Shown here piece by piece: positions 29,782 to 39,622 of a DNA stretch of 63,801 nucleotides. How positions within the stretch are numbered: position 1 is the stretch's first letter; each line of letters opens with the position of its first letter. Location: NCBI GenBank assembly GCA_018674175.1, contig JABHAT010000030.1, positions 1 through 63,801 on the forward strand, written 5' to 3'. A program made the position numbers and the translations under genes. The notes under the pieces were generated by a model, which worked only from the letters and a program-made list of their open reading frames with translations, was not told where the DNA came from and made no database searches. This DNA comes from Gammaproteobacteria bacterium. GTDB taxonomy: Bacteria > Pseudomonadota > Gammaproteobacteria > Poriferisulfidales > GCA-002705445.

Positions 29782-30681
29782 TTAGCTAGGATCTTTTGCG
29801 ATCTCTTTATCGTCATTTTGCTTAGCAGCTACTTTTTTAGTGACTGCTTTTTTAGTGACTGCTTTTTTAGTGACTGCTTTTTTAGTGACTGCTTTTTTAG
29901 TAGCTATTTTTTTCTTTTTAACAACAACTTTTTCATCCGAAGAATTTTTAGCTGATTTTGCCATAATTTCTTCTTTTGTCACTACTGGTTTTTGTGTTTT
30001 TGCAAACTCATGTCCTTTTTGGATTGCATTAGACACTTCTGTGCAATATAAATTTATTGCTCTCATTGAGTCATCATTTCCAGGAAAGAAATAATCAATA
30101 TTATCAAAAGAGTTATTTGTATCAACAACAGCAATAATGGGAATATTTAATTTCATTGCTTCTTTCACAGCAATATCTTCGTACCCAACATCGATTATAA
30201 ATAAAGCATCTGGTATAGTTTTCATATCTTTTATACCACCTAAACTATTATTTAATTTTTGTATTTCACGAGACTGAAGTAACTGTTCTTTTTTAGTGAG
30301 CTCTTGATTCTCTTTTAACGAATCTTCTTCTAATGATTTAAGTCTTTTGATTGACTGTTTTACTGTATTAAAATTTGTAAGCATACCGCCTAACCACCTA
30401 TAATTAACATAAGGCATGTTACAGTTTGAAGCTGTTTCTGAAACACTATCTCTAGCAGCTCTTTTTGTGCCAACAAATAATATTTTGCCGCCATTTGAGG
30501 CAATTTTTTCAGCATACGCACAAGCTTCTTTCATTAGCGGTACTGTTTGTTGAATATCAATGATATGGATGTGATTTCTATTTCCGTATATATAAGGCGC
30601 CATTTTTGGATTCCAATAGCTTGTCTGATGTCCAAAATGAACTCCTGCTTCTAATAAAGCAGGTATAGTTATATCTGTCAT
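29782..30681 (-). CDS. rpsB: 30S ribosomal protein S2 with lysine-rich repeat tail
   Basis: A 299-residue S2 protein (E. coli 241). The core has LLEAGVHFGHQT, NPKMAPYIYGNRN, GTKRAARD, NYRWLGGMLTN and PDALFIIDV. The last 60 to 70 residues are an extra basic tail containing four KKAVT-type units encoded by a perfect 15-bp tandem repeat, then an acidic end. AGGAG lies 5 bases upstream of the ATG, after a folded leader. It is the first gene of rpsB-tsf-pyrH-frr. Confidence 0.96.
   Translation of the reverse strand: MTDITIPALLEAGVHFGHQTSYWNPKMAPYIYGNRNHIHIIDIQQTVPLMKEACAYAEKIASNGGKILFVGTKRAARDSVSETASNCNMPYVNYRWLGGMLTNFNTVKQSIKRLKSLEEDSLKENQELTKKEQLLQSREIQKLNNSLGGIKDMKTIPDALFIIDVGYEDIAVKEAMKLNIPIIAVVDTNNSFDNIDYFFPGNDDSMRAINLYCTEVSNAIQKGHEFAKTQKPVVTKEEIMAKSAKNSSDEKVVVKKKKIATKKAVTKKAVTKKAVTKKAVTKKVAAKQNDDKEIAKDPS
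29832..29891. repeat. Four perfect 15-bp tandem repeats inside rpsB
   Basis: The unit CTTTTTTAGTGACTG occurs four times head to tail (29832, 29847, 29862, 29877), with a degenerate fifth unit to 29906. On the coding strand each unit encodes five residues of the basic S2 tail (permuted KKAVT). Being in frame, copy-number change would only lengthen or shorten the tail. Confidence 0.95.
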
Positions 30682-30707
30682 TTAAATCTCCTAAGGGTTA
30701 ATTATGG

Positions 30708-30767
30708 CCTGAAAACTAGTTATAAAGCTTTTTTTAAAGCACCCCATATAACTATATTAATTTCAGG
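30708..30767 (-). promoter_or_regulatory. rpsB mRNA leader, probable S2 autoregulatory element
   Basis: Transcribed from the minus strand, the leader forms three nested helices: CCTGAAA/TTTCAGG (30767-30761 with 30714-30708), TATAACTA-type 8 bp (30754-30747 with 30724-30717) and GCTTT/AAAGC (30740-30736 with 30731-30727, loop AAAA). An asymmetric internal loop holds TGGGGT opposite TT. Position and shape fit the rpsB leader through which S2 represses rpsB-tsf in gammaproteobacteria; I could not align it to the published model. Confidence 0.65.
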
Positions 30768-30791
30768 TTATTTTTTTTATTACTGCGTAGC

Positions 30792-30820
30792 TTTATATCA
30801 TAGACTTAGTCTAAGAACAA
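30792..30820 (-). promoter_or_regulatory. Probable rpsB promoter
   Basis: On the minus strand TTGTTC (30820-30815) and TATAAA (30797-30792) are exactly 17 bases apart, a good sigma-70 promoter, placing the transcript start just upstream of the folded leader. The spacer contains the palindrome TAGACTAAGTCTA. Confidence 0.65.
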
Positions 30821-30830
30821 TCTGTATAAT
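30801..30830 (+). promoter_or_regulatory. Probable map promoter overlapping the rpsB promoter
   Basis: A perfect TATAAT lies at 30825-30830 with TAGACT at 30801-30806 (18-base spacer) as a weak -35. It overlaps the divergent rpsB promoter, so the two face each other across the same 13-bp palindrome (30801-30813). Confidence 0.5.
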
Positions 30831-30864
30831 AATAGCTAAATTCACCTAATTTAACCATAATATT

Positions 30865-31623
30865 ATGATAAAAAACGCTACTGAAATAGAAAAGATGAGA
30901 ATTGCTGGAAATTTAGCATCAAAGGTTCTTGTTATGATAGAAGATTATGTAAAACCAGGCATAACTACAGAGGAATTGGATGATATTTGTCATAATTATA
31001 TTATAAAAGATCTTGAGTGTATCCCGGCCCCACTAAACTATAGAGGGTTTCCAAAATCAATATGCACATCTATCAATCATCAGGTTTGTCACGGTATTCC
31101 AGATAAAAGAATCTTAAAAAAACAGGATATAGTGAATATTGATATAACAGTTATAAAAAATGGATACCACGGCGATACTAGCAAAATGTTTTATGTTGGC
31201 AAACCTTCAGTACAGGCAAAAAGATTGGTAGATATAACATACGAAGCTTTAAAAATAGGTATAAATACTGTTAAACCAGGCGCAACACTTGGAGATATTG
31301 GAAATAACATTCAAGTATTTGCAGAAAAAAATCATTGTTCAGTAGTTCGAGAATATTGCGGTCACGGAATAGGGAAAAAATTTCATGAAGAGCCACAAAT
31401 TTTACATTATGGTAAGAAAGGGGAAGGCGTTGAATTAAAAGAAGGCATGACTTTTACTATAGAGCCAATGATAAATTTTGGAAAAAAAGAGGTAAAGCTC
31501 CTTCCTGATAACTGGACTGTCGTAACCAAAGATCATAGTTTATCTGCTCAATGGGAGCACACAATTCTTGTTACAAGTAACGGATACGAGGTCTTAACAA
31601 AAAGACCTGACGAAAATATATAA
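30865..31623 (+). CDS. map: Type I methionine aminopeptidase
   Basis: A 252-residue metalloenzyme removing N-terminal Met from new proteins. Metal ligands are visible in NIDITVI and HGDTSKMF (Asp), CGHGIGKKFHEEP (His), FTIEPMI (Glu) and QWEHTI (Glu). Divergent from rpsB, the usual arrangement. Its stop TAA shares one base with the glnD ATG. Confidence 0.97.
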   Translation: MIKNATEIEKMRIAGNLASKVLVMIEDYVKPGITTEELDDICHNYIIKDLECIPAPLNYRGFPKSICTSINHQVCHGIPDKRILKKQDIVNIDITVIKNGYHGDTSKMFYVGKPSVQAKRLVDITYEALKIGINTVKPGATLGDIGNNIQVFAEKNHCSVVREYCGHGIGKKFHEEPQILHYGKKGEGVELKEGMTFTIEPMINFGKKEVKLLPDNWTVVTKDHSLSAQWEHTILVTSNGYEVLTKRPDENI

Positions 31624-34214
31624 TGCTAAAAAATAATTTTCTTCATGATTTCACATTTTCTCAAAATAAAAAAAATGTAATAAATGATTATATTTTTTCT
31701 AAATATGAAAAAAATGTAAGTATAAAAAAACTAGTAAGAAATAAATCAAGAATTATAGATAGCTTAATAAAAAAATCATGGGAAAAGAATAATCTTAAGG
31801 TAGATAGTATTAGTTTAATTGCTGTAGGTGGATATGGGAGATCAGAACTTTTCCCACAATCAGACATAGATATATTAATACTCGTAGATAACTATGATGA
31901 CAAAAAAATTCTAAGAAACTTGGAAAATTTTATAGCTGAAATATGGCATCTAAAAATATCAGTAGGACACTCTGTAAGAACAATTAAAGACTGTATTGAA
32001 GCAATTAATGATGATGTGACAATATATACTAATTTACTTGATAGCAGGCTCATAATTGGGAATAAAATACTTTACGACAATTTATTAGATAATATAAAAG
32101 TTAAAAAAATATGGTCAAAAAAAAAATTTTTATTGGCAAAAAAAGAAGAGCAAAAAAATAGATACAATAAATATTCGAATACAGGTTATCTTTTGGAGCC
32201 AAATATTAAAGAAGGGCCAGGAGGATTTAGAGATTTACAAACATTAATATGGGTTGCAAAAATAAATTTCAAAACAAATTCTTTATCTGATTTATATAGT
32301 ATAAATATAATAACTAAAAAAGAATATTTGGCTTTACTTCGCTCAGAGAGATTTTTATCTAAAGCAAGATTCTTACTTCATTACTTTCACGATAAACCAG
32401 AAGAAAGACTTTATTTTTCAAATCAAAAAAAGCTTGCTGAACTGTTTGGCTATGACTGCAATACAAATACTGGTGTAGAAAAATTTATGCAAAAATTTTA
32501 TAAACATATTACCAATATAAAACAGCTTAATGAAATATTAATCAAATATATAGAGGATTCTATAGATGAAAGAAAAAATAATGAAAATAAAATTATTAAC
32601 AAAGAATTTTATATAAAAAATAACAGTATTAGCATTAAAGATAAGAGCATTTTTATTAACAACCCTAGTAAGATATTTGAAATATTTTTATTAAAAAATA
32701 ATAATGGCGATTTATATGATATTTCAGCTAATACAATAAGATTTATAAGAGAAAGTCTTTATTTAATAGATAAAAAATTTCGTACTAGTGATAAAAATAA
32801 AAAATTATTTATAAGTATATTTTATCAAAAAAATGGAGTTGCTAGGTGTCTAAGAAAAATGAATGATTATGGGGTTTTGGCTGCCTATCTAAAAGCTTTT
32901 TCTAAAATTGTTGGCATGATGCAGTTTGATCTATTTCATATTTATACAGTAGACGAACATACATTATCTGTACTCTCAAACACAAGATATATGAGCACGC
33001 AAAATTGTAAAATAAAATATCCATTTGTTTATGGGGTATTCAAAAAATTACTTTCTCCAGAGATTTTATACCTAGGTGCTATATTTCATGATATCGGTAA
33101 GGGTAGAAAAAAAGATCATGCTAAAGTTGGATCGTCCGAGTCTTTAAAATTTTGCGAAGATCATGGTATGAGTAAACACCAATCAGTAATGGTTTGTTGG
33201 CTTGTTGAGAATCACTTATTGATGTCATTAACAACACAGAAACAAGATATTAGTGATTTAGAAGTTATTAGAAATTTTGCATCTATAGTAAAAACACAAG
33301 AAAGATTGGATTATTTATACTTACTTACAATAGCAGATATTAGAGGCACAAACCCAGAACTTTATACTGACTGGAAAGACTCACTGCTAAAAGAATTATA
33401 TTTATCATGCAAATCATATTTTAGAAAAAATATTTTTGAAGTTAGTAAGCCAGATAGATATATTAAAAATTTAAAGATGACAGTAGAAAAGATTCTTCTA
33501 GAAAAAGTTAGTAAAAATGATTTAGAAAAAATATGGAGTTTTTTAAATACCGAATATTTTAGAAGACATAGTGATGAAGAAATAGCTTGGCATGTTGAAC
33601 TTATAGTAAAAAATACGCCAAATAATGCTGTTTCCATTAGAGAAAGTTTAGCAAAAGGCTGTTCAGAGTTAACAGTGTTTCAAAATCATAGAAAAAACAT
33701 ATTTTCTTATATAGCAAATATAATTGATAATTTAAACATTAATATTGTAGATGTCAGAATAGTAACTTTAAAAAATAATCAAGCTTTAGACACTTATTTA
33801 CTTTTAGACAATGAGGGAAAATTTATAAAAGATAAACATACATTAAAATTTTTAAAAGAAAAAATTATGGAGGTTTTAGATAATTCAAATTACAAAATTA
33901 ATAAGATAACTAAGAAACAAACAGAAAATGTAGCAAGTTTTAAAAATTTCTTAAATATTGACATAACTCGAAAATTAGATGGCCTTTTATTAGAAATTAG
34001 TACACTAGATCATCCTGGACTTCTATCAAAAATATGTGAATCTTTGGATAGTTGTGATTTAATGGTAAAAGATGCGAAAATATCTACACTGGGAGAAGAA
34101 GCAAATGATGTATTTGTCGTGACTCCAGTTAACAAGAGAAAATTTTTGGACAATGATTTAGATAAAATAAAAGCTATTACGAAAGATAAAATTTCAGAAT
34201 TATATATAAATTAA
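31623..34214 (+). CDS. glnD: Bifunctional uridylyltransferase/uridylyl-removing enzyme GlnD
   Basis: An 863-residue nitrogen sensor that adds and removes UMP on PII according to glutamine level (E. coli 890). The nucleotidyltransferase motif [19 protein letters not shown] lies around residues 67-88, the HD domain with [13 protein letters not shown] near residue 487, and C-terminal ACT domains (about 690-863) that bind glutamine. It predicts a PII (GlnB/GlnK) regulatory system elsewhere in the genome. Very AT-rich, with Lys/Asn/Ile bias. Confidence 0.96.
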   Translation: MLKNNFLHDFTFSQNKKNVINDYIFSKYEKNVSIKKLVRNKSRIIDSLIKKSWEKNNLKVDSISLIAVGGYGRSELFPQSDIDILILVDNYDDKKILRNLENFIAEIWHLKISVGHSVRTIKDCIEAINDDVTIYTNLLDSRLIIGNKILYDNLLDNIKVKKIWSKKKFLLAKKEEQKNRYNKYSNTGYLLEPNIKEGPGGFRDLQTLIWVAKINFKTNSLSDLYSINIITKKEYLALLRSERFLSKARFLLHYFHDKPEERLYFSNQKKLAELFGYDCNTNTGVEKFMQKFYKHITNIKQLNEILIKYIEDSIDERKNNENKIINKEFYIKNNSISIKDKSIFINNPSKIFEIFLLKNNNGDLYDISANTIRFIRESLYLIDKKFRTSDKNKKLFISIFYQKNGVARCLRKMNDYGVLAAYLKAFSKIVGMMQFDLFHIYTVDEHTLSVLSNTRYMSTQNCKIKYPFVYGVFKKLLSPEILYLGAIFHDIGKGRKKDHAKVGSSESLKFCEDHGMSKHQSVMVCWLVENHLLMSLTTQKQDISDLEVIRNFASIVKTQERLDYLYLLTIADIRGTNPELYTDWKDSLLKELYLSCKSYFRKNIFEVSKPDRYIKNLKMTVEKILLEKVSKNDLEKIWSFLNTEYFRRHSDEEIAWHVELIVKNTPNNAVSIRESLAKGCSELTVFQNHRKNIFSYIANIIDNLNINIVDVRIVTLKNNQALDTYLLLDNEGKFIKDKHTLKFLKEKIMEVLDNSNYKINKITKKQTENVASFKNFLNIDITRKLDGLLLEISTLDHPGLLSKICESLDSCDLMVKDAKISTLGEEANDVFVVTPVNKRKFLDNDLDKIKAITKDKISELYIN

Positions 34215-34224
34215 TGAGGATATG

Positions 34225-35043
34225 ATGACAAAAGAAATTATTGAAGCAGGATATGAAGACCTAACAAACTCGATTGATATTTCAAAAAATGAAGACTTGT
34301 TAAGCATAGTAAAAAAAACACTAGATGATCTTGATAAGGGAAAGATAAGAGTTGCTGAAAAAATAGATTCTAAGTGGGTTGTTAATGACTGGATTAAAAA
34401 AGCTATATTGTTATATTTTAGTTTTTCAGAGAATTCAATTATAAAAGGCGCTGAATCCGACTTTTACGACAAAGTCCCCCTAAAATATACAAATTTGTCT
34501 GAAAAAGAAGCATTGGAGAATAAAGTTAGAATTGTTCCTAGTGCTACTGCAAGATATGGGTCTTATCAGGCGCCTGGAGTTATTTTAATGCCTTCTTATG
34601 TGAATATTGGCGCATATGTTGATAAATTCACAATGGTAGATACGTGGGTAACAGTAGGTTCATGTGCTCAAATAGGTAAAAATGTTCACTTATCAGGTGG
34701 AGTTGGGATCGGTGGTGTACTTGAACCGCTTCAAGCAACACCAACAATAATAGAAGATAATTGTTTTATAGGCGCAAGATCTGAGATTGTTGAAGGAGTT
34801 ATAGTAGAAAAAGGTTCAGTGATATCAATGGGAGTTTACATAGGTAAAAGCACTAGAATATATGATAGAAGTACTGGAGAAATTTCATATGGTTTGATAC
34901 CAGCTGGCTCTGTAGTAGTCTCAGGAAATCTTCCATCTAAAGATGGTAAATACAGTATGTACGCAGCAATAATTGTAAAAAAAGTTGATGAAAAAACTCT
35001 TTCAAAGGTTGGTATAAATAATATATTAAGGGATTTAGATTAA
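34225..35043 (+). CDS. dapD: 2,3,4,5-tetrahydropyridine-2,6-dicarboxylate N-succinyltransferase
   Basis: A 272-residue left-handed beta-helix enzyme of the succinylase branch of lysine/diaminopimelate synthesis. Typical segments are [44 protein letters not shown] and [14 protein letters not shown]. Two ATGs lie in tandem (34222 and 34225); GAGG is better spaced for the second. The dapC gene often found before it is absent, so another aminotransferase (for example ArgD) must supply that step. Confidence 0.96.
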   Translation: MTKEIIEAGYEDLTNSIDISKNEDLLSIVKKTLDDLDKGKIRVAEKIDSKWVVNDWIKKAILLYFSFSENSIIKGAESDFYDKVPLKYTNLSEKEALENKVRIVPSATARYGSYQAPGVILMPSYVNIGAYVDKFTMVDTWVTVGSCAQIGKNVHLSGGVGIGGVLEPLQATPTIIEDNCFIGARSEIVEGVIVEKGSVISMGVYIGKSTRIYDRSTGEISYGLIPAGSVVVSGNLPSKDGKYSMYAAIIVKKVDEKTLSKVGINNILRDLD

Positions 35044-36179
35044 TGGATGAAGTTTTTAATGCAGCAGTTATTGCTAAAAAATTAATAGAAAAAAAATCTA
35101 TAACACCAAATGATGGTGGCTGCCAAGAATACATAAAAAAAGAGTTAGAAAACTATAAATTTTCATGTGAAAATATAAATCTTGAGGATGTTAAAAATAT
35201 TTGGTTAAGAAAAGGCTCAGATAGACCTTTGGTTGTTTTTGCTGGTCATACAGATGTTGTTCCTTCAGGAAATATTGACGAATGGCATACAGATCCTTTT
35301 ACTCCTGAAATCAAAAACAATATTTTGTATGGTAGGGGCGCATCTGATATGAAATCAAGCATAGCAGCTATGGTTGCTGCCACACAAAGATTCATAAAAG
35401 ATAATCCAAATCATAAAGGCTCAATAGGATTCTTGCTAACAAGTGATGAAGAAGGTCCTGCAAAATATGGAACTCAAAAAGTAATTGAAAAATTTAAAAA
35501 GAATAATACAAATATAGATTATTGTATTGTGGGTGAACCAACAAGCAGTAAAAAATTTGGCGATACTATTAAAAATGGTCGCAGAGGTTCGATTACCGGT
35601 CATTTAAAAATTATTGGAATTCAAGGTCATATAGCATACCCAGAATTAGCAAAAAACCCTATTCATTACGCGGGGACACTAATTAATGATTTGAATAATT
35701 TTAAATGGGATAATGGAAACAAGTACTTTCCCGAAACATCTTTTCAAATATCATCAGTAAGGTCTGATGAGGTAGCTTCAAATATGATACCTAGATCAGT
35801 AGATATCACTTTTAATCTAAGATTTTCAAATGAACTTACTCAAGAAAGTATCAAATCTAAATTTGAAGAAAAATTATCTGAGTTGGGCTGTCAATTTGAA
35901 ATAAAATGGAATTGTTCAGCAGAGCCATTTATTACAGGTGAGGGAAAGCTTACAAAAATTCTTCAGAGTGCAATAAAAGAAATTGTTAATGTTGAGGCAA
36001 GTTTATCTACAAGTGGAGGGACTTCTGATGCAAGATTTATTTCACAGCATGCAAAAGAAACCGTTGAATTTGGGCCTTTGAATGAAACAGCTCACAAGGT
36101 TAATGAAAATATAAATTTGCAAAATTTAGCGGAATTAGAAAAAATATATTATGCTGTCTTATGTAAAATTTTAATATAA
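35043..36179 (+). CDS. dapE: Succinyl-diaminopimelate desuccinylase
   Basis: A 378-residue M20-family zinc hydrolase in lysine/peptidoglycan precursor synthesis. Metal ligands are in FAGHTDVVPSG, GRGASDMKSS, TSDEEGPA, CIVGEPTS and NETAHKVNE. The start shares one base with the dapD stop. The last 9 bases overlap the convergent exonuclease gene. Confidence 0.96.
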   Translation: MDEVFNAAVIAKKLIEKKSITPNDGGCQEYIKKELENYKFSCENINLEDVKNIWLRKGSDRPLVVFAGHTDVVPSGNIDEWHTDPFTPEIKNNILYGRGASDMKSSIAAMVAATQRFIKDNPNHKGSIGFLLTSDEEGPAKYGTQKVIEKFKKNNTNIDYCIVGEPTSSKKFGDTIKNGRRGSITGHLKIIGIQGHIAYPELAKNPIHYAGTLINDLNNFKWDNGNKYFPETSFQISSVRSDEVASNMIPRSVDITFNLRFSNELTQESIKSKFEEKLSELGCQFEIKWNCSAEPFITGEGKLTKILQSAIKEIVNVEASLSTSGGTSDARFISQHAKETVEFGPLNETAHKVNENINLQNLAELEKIYYAVLCKILI

Positions 36180-36944
36180 TTTCTTTTCACATAATTTGCT
36201 AAATTCTTTCCAATGCTCTTTATTTGATTCATCTAATAAAGAAAATATTTCTTTTATCAAATTATTATAATTTTCATTTGTAATACTATTTGAAATTAAC
36301 TTATACCTTAAGAAAACTAGATATGTATTTAGAACGTCAGTCTCACAATAGTCTCGTATTTTTTTAATATCATTTGCGAGATAAAAATCCGAAACTTTAC
36401 TACCATCTATACCGTACTTTCCTGGAGCGCCAATAAGTTGTGCGATATCAGTTAAAGAAGCAGGTTTTTTAAATCCTGACAAAACATCCATTAAATCTAA
36501 ATGCCTATCATGGTACCTATTTAAATAATTATTCCATTTGAAATCTCGATCATCTTCGCCTTTATCCCAATACTTAATTGAAGAAATTCCATGAAGTAAT
36601 GCGCGATAATGCATAACCGGAGAGTCAAAACCTTTTCCATTCCAGCTTATTAATTGTGGTTGGTATTTATCTATTACACCAAAGAAAAGTTTTAGCAAGT
36701 CACTTTCTTTTGAATCTTCTTCTCCTAATGAAAGTAAAGACAACTTTTCATTATTTTTATACAAAACAGATATTGCTACAATTTTATGAAGATGAAGCGG
36801 CTGAAACATATTCCCAGTTTTTTGAAACTGCGTATGTTCCATAGCTTTTATTGTATCCTCTTTACTCAAATTATTTAAATCTAAGAGCTTTGCTCCAGAT
36901 TCTACATCAGGTACTGTTTCAATATCAAAAACTAAAATATTCAT
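36171..36944 (-). CDS. Predicted 3'-5' exonuclease related to the PolB exonuclease domain
   Basis: A 257-residue DEDDy-type exonuclease fold. Exo I is FDIETVPD (Asp6, Glu8), Exo II is the SWNGKGFDSPVM region, and Exo III is YCETDVLNTY with the Tyr-x3-Asp form. The family (DNA polymerase B exonuclease-like, stand-alone) is common in Proteobacteria but its physiological role is not settled. The start overlaps the cysM stop by ATGA, suggesting cotranscription; the end overlaps dapE on the other strand by 9 bases. Confidence 0.85.
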   Translation of the reverse strand: MNILVFDIETVPDVESGAKLLDLNNLSKEDTIKAMEHTQFQKTGNMFQPLHLHKIVAISVLYKNNEKLSLLSLGEEDSKESDLLKLFFGVIDKYQPQLISWNGKGFDSPVMHYRALLHGISSIKYWDKGEDDRDFKWNNYLNRYHDRHLDLMDVLSGFKKPASLTDIAQLIGAPGKYGIDGSKVSDFYLANDIKKIRDYCETDVLNTYLVFLRYKLISNSITNENYNNLIKEIFSLLDESNKEHWKEFSKLCEKKLY

Positions 36945-37828
36945 TTATTAAAAATTCCTGTTGATATATACCTATCTCCACGATCACAAATTATTGAAAC
37001 TATTAAGGCATTTTTTTCTTTTTTCGCTATTTCTAACGCAGCAAAAGTTGTTCCTCCAGAAGACGGACCTGAGAATATTCCCTCTTGTTCTGCCAAATTT
37101 CTTGTAGTTTCTTCAGCTTGCTGTTGAGTCACATAAATAATTTTATCAATATTCTTGTCACTATATATTTTTGGTATATATTCTTTTGGCCATTTTCTTA
37201 TTCCTGGTATTGATGAACCTTCTTCTGGCTGAACACCAATTATTTTAATTTCAGGATTTACAGATTTTAAATATTTTGCTGTACCAACTATTGTTCCAGT
37301 AGTTCCCATCGACGCTACAAAATGTGTAACTTTTCCATCTGTGTCTTTCCATATTTCCGGGCCTGTCGAATTGAAATGAGCTTCAACATTATCATTATTT
37401 GCAAATTGGTTTAAAACTAACCCTTTGCTTTCATCTTGCATTTTTAACGCTAAATCTCTTGCACCTTCCATGCCAACAATTTCTGAAACAAGTACTATCT
37501 CAGCACCATAAGCTTGCATTACAGCTCTTCTTTCAATACTCATATTATCGGGCATAATTAAAATTAACTTATAACCTTTTATTGCACAAACCATAGCGAG
37601 CGCTATTCCTGTATTTCCACTTGTTGCTTCAATTATTGTTTCACCAGAATTTATAAGACCTTTAATTTCTGCCCCAGTAACCATATTCATTGCTGCCCTA
37701 TCTTTAACTGATCCTGCTGGATTATCACCCTCAAGCTTTACCAATAAAGTATTATTTGTCTTATTTAATCTTTGTAATTCAACTAAAGGTGTATTGCCTA
37801 TAAGAGAACTTATGCTTTTAATTTTCAT
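36941..37828 (-). CDS. cysM: Cysteine synthase B (O-acetylserine sulfhydrylase)
   Basis: A 295-residue PLP enzyme making cysteine from O-acetylserine and sulfide or thiosulfate. GNTPLVELQRL, the PLP lysine in NPAGSVKDRAA, TSGNTGIALA, the GTTGT phosphate loop and GPSSGGTTFAAL are present. Short N-terminus and overall pattern favour CysM over CysK. It lies 3 bases after acpS. Confidence 0.92.
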   Translation of the reverse strand: MKIKSISSLIGNTPLVELQRLNKTNNTLLVKLEGDNPAGSVKDRAAMNMVTGAEIKGLINSGETIIEATSGNTGIALAMVCAIKGYKLILIMPDNMSIERRAVMQAYGAEIVLVSEIVGMEGARDLALKMQDESKGLVLNQFANNDNVEAHFNSTGPEIWKDTDGKVTHFVASMGTTGTIVGTAKYLKSVNPEIKIIGVQPEEGSSIPGIRKWPKEYIPKIYSDKNIDKIIYVTQQQAEETTRNLAEQEGIFSGPSSGGTTFAALEIAKKEKNALIVSIICDRGDRYISTGIFNK

Positions 37829-37830
37829 AT

Positions 37831-38208
37831 TTATTTACTTAAAATTAATGCGTTTGCTACCGCAAATTTTTTTTCATCTGAAATTGAAACGTGAATTATT
37901 TTATTAGAATACAAGTCAAATTCTTTTCTTTTATTGAATATCACTATTGGTTTACCAAGATCATTGTGTTGAATCGATATATTTTTTAGCAAAAATCCAT
38001 TCAATATACCAATGCCCAAGGCTTTACCTATTGCTTCTTTTGCAGCAAACTTTTTAGCTAAAAAAGATGGTTTATTTTTTGCTATATTAAAGCTTTTAAT
38101 CTCATTATTACTAAGAATCTTATAAGCAAATTTAACACCATATTTAGAATAAATTTTTTTTATTCTATCAAGATCTACAATATCTACCCCGATTCCAAAA
38201 ACATTCAT
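37831..38208 (-). CDS. acpS: Holo-[acyl-carrier-protein] synthase AcpS
   Basis: A 125-residue phosphopantetheinyl transferase that activates acyl carrier protein. GIGVDIVDLDRIKKI carries the Mg-binding Asp, and FLAKKFAAKEAIGKALG the Glu/Lys site. Same length as E. coli (126). The start overlaps the pdxJ stop by ATGA, the usual pdxJ-acpS pair. Confidence 0.95.
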   Translation of the reverse strand: MNVFGIGVDIVDLDRIKKIYSKYGVKFAYKILSNNEIKSFNIAKNKPSFLAKKFAAKEAIGKALGIGILNGFLLKNISIQHNDLGKPIVIFNKRKEFDLYSNKIIHVSISDEKKFAVANALILSK

Positions 38209-38924
38209 TTAGAACTCTCAATTAAATTTTTCATTTTTTTAATAGCCTCTGATAATCCAAGAAATATTGACTCAGCTATTATGGAATGACCAATATTTAA
38301 CTCGTGAATATTATCAATTCTAGCAACTTCTTTCACATTAGTATAATCAAGCCCATGTCCTGCATTTACAACTAATGCTATATCGTTGGCATAATCTGAT
38401 GCTGTTTTTATTTTATCTAAATAATATTTTTTATCTTCGTTTTTTGCTTCTGCATATTTTCCAGTATGCAACTCTATTGCTCCTACGTCCAAGTCCTTTG
38501 CTAAACCAATGATCTCAATATCTGGCTCTATAAATAACGATATAACTGCATTTGATTCACTTAGTTCGCTCACTACGTTTTTTATTTTTGAGAAATATTT
38601 TTTTACATCAAGACCGCCTTCAGTAGTTAATTCCTGTCTTTTTTCTGGCACAATACATATAAAATCTGGTTTTATTTGATTTGCTATCACACACATTTCT
38701 TCTGTTGCAGCCATCTCCAGATTTAGTTTTGTCTTTATATTTTTTCTAGCTATCTTAATGTCTTCAAACTGTATATGCCTTCTATCTTCACGAAGATGCA
38801 TTGTGATGCTATCTGCACCACTTTCTTCGGAAATCTTTATTGCAGTTAACATATCGGGATATGGAGTATATCTTTGCTGCCTAATTGTTGCGACGTGGTC
38901 TAAGTTTACTCCAAGCTTTACCAT
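38205..38924 (-). CDS. pdxJ: Pyridoxine 5'-phosphate synthase
   Basis: A 239-residue TIM-barrel enzyme of the DXP-dependent vitamin B6 pathway. LGVNLDHVATIRQQR, SITMHLREDRRHI, LNLEMAATEEM, IELHTGKYAEA and NAGHGLDYTNV are typical. It follows recO by 16 bases, as in E. coli. Confidence 0.97.
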   Translation of the reverse strand: MVKLGVNLDHVATIRQQRYTPYPDMLTAIKISEESGADSITMHLREDRRHIQFEDIKIARKNIKTKLNLEMAATEEMCVIANQIKPDFICIVPEKRQELTTEGGLDVKKYFSKIKNVVSELSESNAVISLFIEPDIEIIGLAKDLDVGAIELHTGKYAEAKNEDKKYYLDKIKTASDYANDIALVVNAGHGLDYTNVKEVARIDNIHELNIGHSIIAESIFLGLSEAIKKMKNLIESSK

Positions 38925-38940
38925 AGTATTTATCCAATTC

Positions 38941-39621
38941 TTATAAAGTAATGTATCTTAATATTTCTCTAGTTTTAATCTTTTTTGGTTGTATATAGTA
39001 ATCTATTAATCTTTTCATTAAAACCCTAGATTCTTTTACACTTTCTGTATCGTAGGAGTGTAGGCCAGATAAAGCCATCATAGTTTTACCCATGTAAGCA
39101 TCTCTAATATTTAGACTTAATTTAGGGCCAAGATCTGGAACATACTGGTACTTCTCATTTATATCTATAGTTTTATCATCTGAATCAATATCAAAAACAA
39201 TATAGTGTCCTGTTAAAATTAAAAGACCTATTTCGTAATCATTCAAACTAATTAAAAAATTTTTAGATTTAAGTAAATTCAATAATGACGCGCTGTAATG
39301 ATCATACAACTTTTCAATTTCATAATCATTTTTTGTTAAATAGTACATTAATTCATTAAAATACATTCCCAAGATATTTTGAGTAGGCGAGAAATCAATT
39401 TTTTTTATAACTTCAGATTCTCGCAAAAATTTAATATTACCCTTACCAGACCAATTAACTCTATATGGGGTAAATAACTCTAAAGAATTTCTTTTTTTAT
39501 TTGCTTTAATTCCCTTGTGTATAAAAGTTACTTTACCAATATCTTTTACAATTGCCTCATATAAGTTACTAGACTCTCTATACGGTGAAGTTTTAATTAT
39601 ATATATATCTGATGTAATCAT
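38941..39621 (-). CDS. recO: DNA repair protein RecO
   Basis: A 226-residue recombination mediator that helps RecA displace SSB in the RecFOR pathway. The N-terminal OB fold contains ASN-type YRESSNLYEAIVKDIGKVTF and the FTPYRVNWSGKGNIKFL segment, and the rest is helical. Weakly conserved overall, as usual for RecO, but length (E. coli 242) and position between era and pdxJ support the call. Confidence 0.9.
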   Translation of the reverse strand: MITSDIYIIKTSPYRESSNLYEAIVKDIGKVTFIHKGIKANKKRNSLELFTPYRVNWSGKGNIKFLRESEVIKKIDFSPTQNILGMYFNELMYYLTKNDYEIEKLYDHYSASLLNLLKSKNFLISLNDYEIGLLILTGHYIVFDIDSDDKTIDINEKYQYVPDLGPKLSLNIRDAYMGKTMMALSGLHSYDTESVKESRVLMKRLIDYYIQPKKIKTREILRYITL

Positions 39622-39622
39622 A

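Noticed and set aside
29840-30094. Plus-strand frame encoding repeated TAFLV units
   Set aside because: It is the complement of the 15-bp repeats in rpsB; the hydrophobic repeat is a mirror of the lysine-rich tail, not a membrane protein.
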